Part shown: positions 1 to 3,610 of the stretch, in pieces | How the letters are laid out: each line of letters begins with the position of its first letter | Numbering within the stretch: position 1 is the first letter of the stretch | Assembly: GCA_964589725.1 (NCBI GenBank) | Contig: CAZPUJ010000070.1 | Location: forward strand, 1-7,368 | Reading direction: 5' to 3' | DNA length: 7,368 nt | Source: CAYSHJ01 sp964589725 | GTDB taxonomy: Bacteria; Planctomycetota; Planctomycetia; Planctomycetales; Planctomycetaceae | Made by a program: the position numbers and the translations under genes | The notes under the pieces: model-generated | The model's database searches: none | Told to the model about the DNA's origin: nothing | Seen by the model: only the letters and a program-made list of their open reading frames with translations

Positions 1-262
1 TCACAACCTCGGAGCACTTCCCGAACCAGAATTCACCCATAGATTCTGTTGAGGAAGCCTCTTTTTGTTCGTGCAGACATTCCAGCACCTTCTGGCACAG
101 CCGGTCATGGAATTCGACCTCCGGTCGTGACGCCGACGGTGAGTGATTTACAGTTGCAAATGGCGAGGAGAACTCGGTGGCTCGGATCGTGAAGAACGTG
201 ATGCGTTCCGGATCGGAATAAACCTCGCGAGGCAGCCGCTGATTCTTGGGCTTCGAGTTCAT
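1..262 (-). CDS. REP-associated tyrosine transposase-like protein (RAYT, Y1/HUH family), N-terminal part, cut by window edge
   Basis: Eighty-seven codons run from ATG 262 to the left edge with no stop. The start reads MNSKPKNQRLPREVYSDPER, followed by ITFFTIRA and later RLCQKVLECLHEQ. The NQRLPRExY...FFTIR opening and the helix ending in EQ resemble the N-termini of planctomycete RAYT proteins. These are single-strand DNA transposases of the HUH Y1 class that act on REP palindromes. In that family the metal-binding His-x-His motif usually comes at about residue 65-75, within some ten residues of this helix. Here it does not appear: the frame reads STESMGEFWFGKCSEVV instead. The gene may therefore be frameshifted, truncated, or interrupted by other sequence near positions 1-55. 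No strong ribosome-binding site precedes the ATG. The assignment is supported by GTAG-headed REP units immediately upstream. The family call is from recalled motif resemblance; the catalytic tyrosine would lie outside the window. Confidence 0.58.
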   Translation of the reverse strand, partial: MNSKPKNQRLPREVYSDPERITFFTIRATEFSSPFATVNHSPSASRPEVEFHDRLCQKVLECLHEQKEASSTESMGEFWFGKCSEVV

Positions 263-286
263 CGTCGTGCCCGAATGATGCCAGAC

Positions 287-375
287 CTGTAGCTCCGGCC
301 CTTGTGGCCGGCTTGATGAATTTCTGACGGAAAGATGCCAAAGAATCGGACCGGCCACAAGGGCCGGCGCTACGG
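287..375. repeat. REPIN: two inverted GTAG-headed REP units upstream of the RAYT-like gene
   Basis: The left unit (289-311, plus) reads GTAG, CT, then stem CCGGCC, loop CTTGT, stem GGCCGG. The right unit (351-373), read on the minus strand, is GTAG, CG and the same stem and loop. The 17-bp inner arms 295-311 and 351-367 are perfect inverted repeats 39 bp apart. Outward the match continues with two mismatches to 287 and 375. GTAG followed by a palindrome is the classic REP layout recognised by RAYT transposases, and two inverted REPs form a REPIN, their usual mobile unit. Confidence 0.8.
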
Positions 376-402
376 TTCCATTCCCCGGCGACGGGTTCAT
401 TT

Positions 403-420
403 GCCGGCCACGAGGGCCGC
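403..420. repeat. Solitary REP-like hairpin next to the hydrolase stop
   Basis: CGGCC (405-409) pairs with GGCCG (415-419) around the 5-nt loop ACGAG. Read on the minus strand the loop is CTCGT, one base different from the CTTGT loop of the 287-375 units, so this is probably a decayed single REP of the same family without the GTAG head. It lies about 10 bp beyond the hydrolase stop codon, in its 3' untranslated region. No T-run follows on the minus strand, so it is not a standard intrinsic terminator. Confidence 0.55.
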
Positions 421-428
421 AGACGAGG

Positions 429-1505
429 TCACTGTCCGCGAAGATGTTTATCGAAGAACTCGTAGGCGATCTTACGGACGTCTTCGGGAAAATCGTGGGC
501 GCAGTCAGGATAGTTGGCTTGGAGCGCGTCCGCCGCACCGAACAACGCGTAGATCGGGCGAGCGGACGCGATCGAATCCTTCACGCCGCTGACCTCGAAG
601 TTGCTGTCACGGAGGGGGCTGCTGGCGAGGAACGGGCGCGGGGCGAAGCTGGCGACGATCTCGGGGAAGTCGAACGGGACTTCGTCCGGACTGTTGTGGT
701 GGCGGCTGTCGATCAACGGCATGTAGCGAGCACTCGTCCAGCCTTTCAGCGCGCCGTTGTAGTATTTGTGGAAGCGAGTGAAGCCGCAGTTGGAGACGAG
801 GCATTTGATGCGCGGCTCGAAGAAGGCCGTGAACATCGTGTTGTGTCCTCCCAGCGAATGGCCGATGCAGCCGATCCGATCCTTGTCAATGTTTGGGAGT
901 GCTTGTAGCAAATCCACGGCACGGATGTTGTCGTAGATCGCCTTCATGCTGCCGCTCATGTAGCCATGAGCTGGCGCGAAGTCGAACGGGTACTCGCCGA
1001 AACTCGGATAGTCCGGCGCGAGCGTCACATAGCCGCGTTGAGCCAGATGGAGTGCGTAATGCAGGTTCGGACTGCCTCCCAATCCCGCCGGTTCTGACTT
1101 CCCAATGTTGATCGTCTGATGCAGGCACAGGATCCCCGGAGTCGGCTTGTTGTCCGCCTTCGGTAGGAAGAGGAACGCCTTCACACGACGCTCGGTGGAG
1201 TCGGTGTGATAGCTGATCTTCTTTCGCGTCAGCTCGCCGACTGCGACTTCCTCTTCGACTTTCGCATCGAGCGGCACCGGCATTTCCGGCCTGGGGAGCG
1301 GTCCCATGACCGTCTGCATCCACGCGGCAATGTGCTCGCGCCGTTTGGCCCAGTCGGCGGGCGACTTGATGGGTTTCTTTTGACCATTCGCATCGAGGTA
1401 GTACGACAGATCCTGGTGCTCCGCATACTTGGGAGCGGGATCGGCTGCTCGAACCGCCGAGGATGCCGAGATCGCCAGGACGCACAATATCAAGACCCAA
1501 CGCAT
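429..1505 (-). CDS. Exported alpha/beta hydrolase, dienelactone hydrolase/acetyl xylan esterase-like
   Basis: A complete 358-residue protein. ATG 1505 is preceded by GGAG (1517-1514) with an 8-nt spacer. Residues 1-20 form a Sec signal peptide (hydrophobic VLILCVLAISASSAV, likely cut after VRA-20). The nucleophile elbow is GHSLGG with Ser217. The likely acid is Asp300 in PLRDSNFE and the likely base is His337 in DCAHDFP. Strand and turn motifs GILCLHQT (124-131) and YVTLAPDYPSFGEYP (159-173) fit the alpha/beta hydrolase fold. The length and the N-terminal extension before the fold (about 21-120) fit large exported hydrolases of planctomycetes annotated as dienelactone hydrolase or acetyl xylan esterase-like. 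The substrate cannot be read from sequence; an ester in plant or algal polymer breakdown is an inference. The gene follows an RbsC-like relic by 34 nt on the same strand, so it was probably the distal gene of a sugar-uptake operon whose upstream genes have decayed. Confidence 0.9.
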   Translation of the reverse strand: MRWVLILCVLAISASSAVRAADPAPKYAEHQDLSYYLDANGQKKPIKSPADWAKRREHIAAWMQTVMGPLPRPEMPVPLDAKVEEEVAVGELTRKKISYHTDSTERRVKAFLFLPKADNKPTPGILCLHQTINIGKSEPAGLGGSPNLHYALHLAQRGYVTLAPDYPSFGEYPFDFAPAHGYMSGSMKAIYDNIRAVDLLQALPNIDKDRIGCIGHSLGGHNTMFTAFFEPRIKCLVSNCGFTRFHKYYNGALKGWTSARYMPLIDSRHHNSPDEVPFDFPEIVASFAPRPFLASSPLRDSNFEVSGVKDSIASARPIYALFGAADALQANYPDCAHDFPEDVRKIAYEFFDKHLRGQ

Positions 1506-1539
1506 GACGAGAGCTCCATCGATCGAGTGACGAGAAAAC

Positions 1540-1704
1540 CTACCGGATGACAGCCTTCTGCTGGAATTGGTCCAGAGTGACGGCCGCGACGATGATGATT
1601 CCGAGGATCATGTCTTGCACCGGATTCTTGAGACCCAACTGCGTGCAGCCGCTGGTGATGACGGACATGCTGAGCGCCCCGGTGAGCGTGCCGATGACGA
1701 AGGC
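1540..1704 (-). pseudogene. C-terminal relic of a ribose-type sugar ABC transporter permease (RbsC family)
   Basis: On the minus strand the frame from about 1704 to the TAG at 1542-1540 reads FVIGTLTGALSMSVI, TSGCTQLGLKNPVQDMI and LGIIIVAAVTLDQFQQKAVIR. This matches the last transmembrane region of RbsC-like permeases, which typically read GTLIGALIxxVIxNGLxLLG...VxGxVIIxAVxLD and end soon after. The family is about 320 residues long, so roughly 270 N-terminal residues are missing. Above about 1705 the frame becomes RHERTA and unrelated residues and meets a stop at 1750-1752, with no good start. The preserved end sits 34 nt before the hydrolase ATG, as expected for an operon. The remnant is too short to work as a permease. 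Confidence 0.75.
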
Positions 1705-1739
1705 TGTTCGCTCATGTCGAGTGGATTCATGGAAGGAAT

Positions 1740-1784
1740 GTGACCGTGGTCACTACGGCTTTCACGAGGCGCGGCGGAGCCGCG
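1740..1784. repeat. Two adjacent short palindromes at the permease relic boundary
   Basis: GTGACC (1740-1745) pairs with GGTCAC (1748-1753) around GT, and CGCGGC (1770-1775) pairs with GCCGCG (1779-1784) around GGA. Both lie directly beyond the point where the permease relic loses similarity and directly before the 1796-1910 palindromic pair. They look like repeat debris rather than a regulatory site, and no partner copy is visible in the window. Confidence 0.4.
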
Positions 1785-1795
1785 AGCAAACTGAT

Positions 1796-1910
1796 TTTGG
1801 ACTGCTGCGACCAGAGTCGCAGCTTTTCCAAAGACAGCATTAGCATTTCGGTTTCCGTGTTACAAACATCGCGTTTTGAAAAACTACGACTCGGGTCGTA
1901 GCAGTCCAAA
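1796..1910. repeat. REPIN-like inverted pair of hairpin units (second family)
   Basis: The outer 11 bp are perfect inverted repeats: TTTGGACTGCT (1796-1806) and AGCAGTCCAAA (1900-1910). Each arm holds its own hairpin. The left one is GCTGCGAC, loop CAGA, GTCGCAGC (1804-1823). The right one is CTACGAC, loop TCGG, GTCGTAG (1884-1901). The arms differ at paired positions (G-C versus A-T), so pairing within each hairpin is kept. About 40 bp of AT-richer spacer separates the arms. There is no GTAG head at the outer edge, so this is a different family from the 287-375 and 3070-3137 units. It lies between the rbsC-like and rbsA-like relics. Confidence 0.75.
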
Positions 1911-1949
1911 TTGGTCGCAGGCGAAACCTCGCTGGTGTCTCGGCTTGCT

Positions 1950-2018
1950 GGCGGCGGCTTGTTCGCCCATCAGGCGGTAAATCTCGGCCTTCGTGCCCAC
2001 GTCGATTCCGCGCGTCGG
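1950..2018 (-). pseudogene. Fragment of a sugar ABC transporter ATPase (RbsA family, second ATPase domain)
   Basis: The minus-strand frame reads PTRGIDVGTKAEIYRLM followed by GEQAAA. This matches the stretch just after the Walker B acidic pair in RbsA-type sugar ATPases, where LLLDEPTRGxDVGAKAEIYxLM is characteristic. The Walker B context is not preserved: the upstream residues are MLDDQSTGVGV, and only the first part could be debatable similarity. After GEQAAA the expected LLISSELPE-type sequence is absent and the frame runs into the 1796-1910 repeat. Only about 23 of some 500 residues remain. The fragment lies upstream of the RbsC-like relic on the same strand, in the usual rbsA-rbsC order, which makes a chance match unlikely. 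Confidence 0.62.
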
Positions 2019-2159
2019 CACGCCAACGCCCGTGGATTGGTCGTCAAGCATGGTAACGGTCGTTGCGGCGAGTCGCGACCAAAGCGAAACCGTCAGGCGG
2101 TCGCTTGCGGCAGCCCGCTTGTTCGTCGGACAATCGGCCGCATGGCCGTGGGGTTTAGA
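2019..2159. other. Non-coding stretch without recognisable content
   Basis: No convincing coding frame, promoter or clear repeat was found here. The minus strand stays open up to 2165 but its residues resemble nothing recognised. A weak inverted pair, GCGACC (2075-2080) and GGTCGC (2099-2104), is present. The stretch is best read as further debris of the decayed transporter operon. Confidence 0.4.
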
Positions 2160-2302
2160 CCTCAATCAAACGACCCCACTGGGCTTGCCCCAGTGGTTAA
2201 CGGGATTCTGCACTACTTGGCTGTCGGCGAAACCAACTTGTGATTAGTGCAGAATCCCGCGAGCCACCGGGGCAAGCCCGGTGGGGGGGCGCTGGTTTGA
2301 GG
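2160..2302 (+). repeat. 143-bp palindromic element, copy 1 (upstream of the lipoprotein gene)
   Basis: The ends are CCTCAATCAA (2160-2169) and TGGTTTGAGG (2293-2302). The left hairpin is CCACTGGG, loop CTTGC, CCCAGTGG (2176-2196). The right hairpin is CCACCGGG, loop GCAAG, CCCGGTGG (2264-2284). The inner arms CGGGATTCTGCACTA (2201-2215) and TAGTGCAGAATCCCG (2245-2259) are perfect 15-bp inverted repeats. The two hairpins differ by compensating changes (T-A versus C-G). Its other copy lies inverted at 3223-3365 with the same length. The layout is that of a REPIN or small MITE without coding capacity. No target-site duplication was seen. Confidence 0.85.
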
Positions 2303-2323
2303 TTTCGACCAACGATGATTTGC

Positions 2324-2328
2324 AAGGA
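2324..2328 (+). promoter_or_regulatory. Ribosome-binding site fixing the lipoprotein start
   Basis: AAGGA lies 9 nt before ATG 2338. This favours that start over the in-frame GTG at 2281, which lies inside the 143-bp repeat, and over ATG 2344, which would be 15 nt away. The chosen start also puts a lipoprotein signal peptide at the very N-terminus. Confidence 0.7.
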
Positions 2329-2337
2329 CAACATCAA

Positions 2338-3036
2338 ATGACGATGTCACCGCGAGGACTCTGGCTCAACGTCTTGTGCGCGTTAGTTGCGCTGGGCGTT
2401 GGTGGTTGTGCTGGTGCGGCCACATCGCCTGAGTCAGACAATAACACAACGGATGAATTCACTGCGGAAGAGGGCTTTCGAACTCTCAGGCTGACAGACT
2501 TTGAAGTCTTTGCTGCAAAACCGCTGAAGGACGGCGCACAAACTTGGTCGTCCATTGCGAATGTTATCATCTGCACGGGAAAACCGAAGGGGTATCTCTA
2601 CACGAAGTCGGGCTTCAAGAACTTCACGCTACGGCTGGAGTTCCGATTCGCTCCGGTGCCGGAAGTCTCCAACCTGGATGAATTCAATCCGAACACCGGT
2701 GTGTTGATATACATCGCTGAGCCTCACCGGCAGTGGCCGAAGTCGCTGGAGGCGCAAGGGAAGTTTTCGGAATTGGGGACGATCAAGGCGAACGGCGGCG
2801 CGGCGAATTTGGAGATTGTGGATGACGCGACGGCGCGGGAGTCGGCGCGGAAGCCCATCGGCGAGTGGAACAGTTTGGAAATCGTGTCGCAGGCCGGGGC
2901 GCTGACCACCGTCTTGAACGGCACGAAGATTTGCGAGAGCCGTCCCGGCGAGCTGTCGAGCGGAGCGATCGGCCTTCAATCAGAGGACTTCGAGGTTCAC
3001 TTTCGACGAATCCGGATTCGCGAGTCGGCTGAGTGA
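2338..3036 (+). CDS. DUF1080 (3-keto-disaccharide hydrolase type) lipoprotein
   Basis: A complete 232-residue protein. Residues 1-23 form a lipoprotein signal peptide: a short basic start, hydrophobic LWLNVLCALVALGV, then VGGC with Cys24 as the likely lipidated residue. The -2 Gly is slightly off the consensus lipobox. The mature part carries the DUF1080 pattern in order: LTDFEVFAAKP near the start, IICTGKPKGYLYTKSGFKNF, LRLEFRF, NTGVLIYI, KPIGEWNSLEIV, LNGTKICESR, and the C-terminal GAIGLQSEDFEVHFRRIRIRE. DUF1080 domains form a LamG-like beta sandwich and are abundant in planctomycetes. Some members hydrolyse 3-keto-disaccharides, so a sugar-related role at the cell envelope is an inference from the family. 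The gene stands alone, with inverted copies of a 143-bp element on both sides and a REPIN 33 bp after the stop. No clear promoter was identified. Confidence 0.85.
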   Translation: MTMSPRGLWLNVLCALVALGVGGCAGAATSPESDNNTTDEFTAEEGFRTLRLTDFEVFAAKPLKDGAQTWSSIANVIICTGKPKGYLYTKSGFKNFTLRLEFRFAPVPEVSNLDEFNPNTGVLIYIAEPHRQWPKSLEAQGKFSELGTIKANGGAANLEIVDDATARESARKPIGEWNSLEIVSQAGALTTVLNGTKICESRPGELSSGAIGLQSEDFEVHFRRIRIRESAE

Positions 3037-3062
3037 CACCTCTCGTGGTCATGAATGAGACA

Positions 3063-3137
3063 TTCGGCTGTAGCCGAAGTCGTGCGACTTCGGGGTGAGG
3101 TAACGGCCAGTCTCCGAATTCTCAAGAATTCGGCTAC
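3063..3137. repeat. GTAG-headed REPIN downstream of the lipoprotein gene
   Basis: The left unit (3070-3093, plus) is GTAG, stem CCGAAGTC, loop GTGC, stem GACTTCGG. The right unit (3137-3114), read on the minus strand, is GTAG, stem CCGAATTC, loop TTGA, stem GAATTCGG. Both units are 24 nt and the stem changes compensate each other. TTCGGCT (3063-3069) can also pair with AGCCGAA (3072-3078) as an alternative fold. The outward GTAG heads are those of the 287-375 REPIN, but the stems differ. It starts about 27-33 bp after the lipoprotein stop and could shape the mRNA 3' end, though no T-run follows. Confidence 0.8.
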
Positions 3138-3222
3138 CCCCGTTCGTGGCCGCGGTGTCGATTGTGACGGTCGCAGGGATTGGTGAAGGTTTGCTGGTGT
3201 AAAAACCGCGCGGTCGTACTTG

Positions 3223-3365
3223 CCTTCAAACAAGCGAGTCCCACCGGGCTTGCCCCGGTGGCTCGCGGGCCTTTGCACTACTCGGCGTCACGCGAAATAA
3301 ACGGCTCAGTAGTGCAGAATCCCGTAAACCACTGGGGCAAGCCCAGTGGGGTCGCTTGATTGAGG
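3223..3365 (-). repeat. 143-bp palindromic element, copy 2 (inverted relative to copy 1)
   Basis: Read on the minus strand, the first 57 nt (3365-3309) match the left end of copy 1 with two differences. The hairpins are CCACTGGG/CCCAGTGG (3329-3349) and CCACCGGG/CCCGGTGG (3241-3261), each with a 5-nt loop. The inner arms are 3310-3324 and 3266-3280, here imperfect (CGGGCCTTTGCACTA). The central 30 bp or so have diverged from copy 1 while the total length stays at 143 bp. Confidence 0.85.
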
Positions 3366-3594
3366 ACTGGTTGTAGCGGTTATCCCGAACGGAACGATTT
3401 TGTGCGTCCTGTCGCGTCGGCGTGCTCTGGCGAACGAAGAGGTTGTACGGGACGCGACAGTATTACCAATGGTAAGCATGGCAACGGCGCAGTGAGGTTT
3501 TGCAGGGTTTTGCCGAAGAGTTGTCGAACAAGACATAGCCGGATTTTCGAGGTGGTAACGCCTCGCACTGACTTGACGACAATTCCTCCCTTGC
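3366..3594. other. Leader region of the giant gene; no gene seen
   Basis: About 230 bp lie between the 143-bp element and the ribosome-binding site of the giant gene. The only clear structure is a 10-bp inverted repeat, CTGTCGCGTC (3409-3418) and GACGCGACAG (3451-3460), with 32 bp between the arms. A small palindrome TTACC-AAT-GGTAA lies at 3463-3475. A TTGACG at 3573-3578 resembles a -35 box, but no -10 box sits at a suitable distance. The promoter of the giant gene is presumably here but could not be placed. Confidence 0.4.
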
Positions 3595-3603
3595 AGAAGG
3601 AAG
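3595..3603 (+). promoter_or_regulatory. Ribosome-binding site fixing a GTG start for the giant gene
   Basis: AGAAGGAAG contains AAGGA (3597-3601), 9 nt before GTG 3611. The frame is closed by TGA at 3569-3571, and no ATG occurs in frame between that stop and the LEERSLLS motif, so this purine-rich box decides for the GTG start. Confidence 0.75.
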
Positions 3604-3610
3604 CCGGGCC

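Noticed and set aside
105..341. Minus-strand frame of 78 codons overlapping the RAYT-like start
   Set aside because: It runs through the REPIN and is out of frame with the recognisable NQRLPRExY sequence.
335..592. Plus-strand Arg-rich frame
   Set aside because: Translates through the REPIN and the antisense of the hydrolase 3' end; no family resemblance.
444..908. Plus-strand frame of 154 codons opposite the hydrolase
   Set aside because: Antisense shadow of a well-supported alpha/beta hydrolase gene.
1911..2243. Plus-strand frame of 110 codons ending in DPTGLAPVVNGILHY, a peptide repeated at 3306-3536 minus
   Set aside because: The shared peptide is only a translation of the 143-bp palindromic element; the rest overlaps the rbsA relic in antisense.
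2281..2337. Extended GTG start for the lipoprotein
   Set aside because: It lies within the repeat hairpin, lacks a ribosome-binding site and would bury the signal peptide 19 residues inside.
3063..3137. Intrinsic terminator after the lipoprotein gene
   Set aside because: The hairpins are REP units with GTAG heads and no T-run follows them on the plus strand; a role at the mRNA 3' end remains possible but not a standard terminator.
2997..3278. Minus-strand frame containing LFEGKYDRAVFTPANLHQSLRP
   Set aside because: No family was recognised; the frame crosses the REPIN, part of copy 2 and the antisense of the lipoprotein 3' end.
2160..3365. Target-site duplications flanking the 143-bp elements
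   Set aside because: Comparing the bases on either side of each copy showed no convincing direct repeat.
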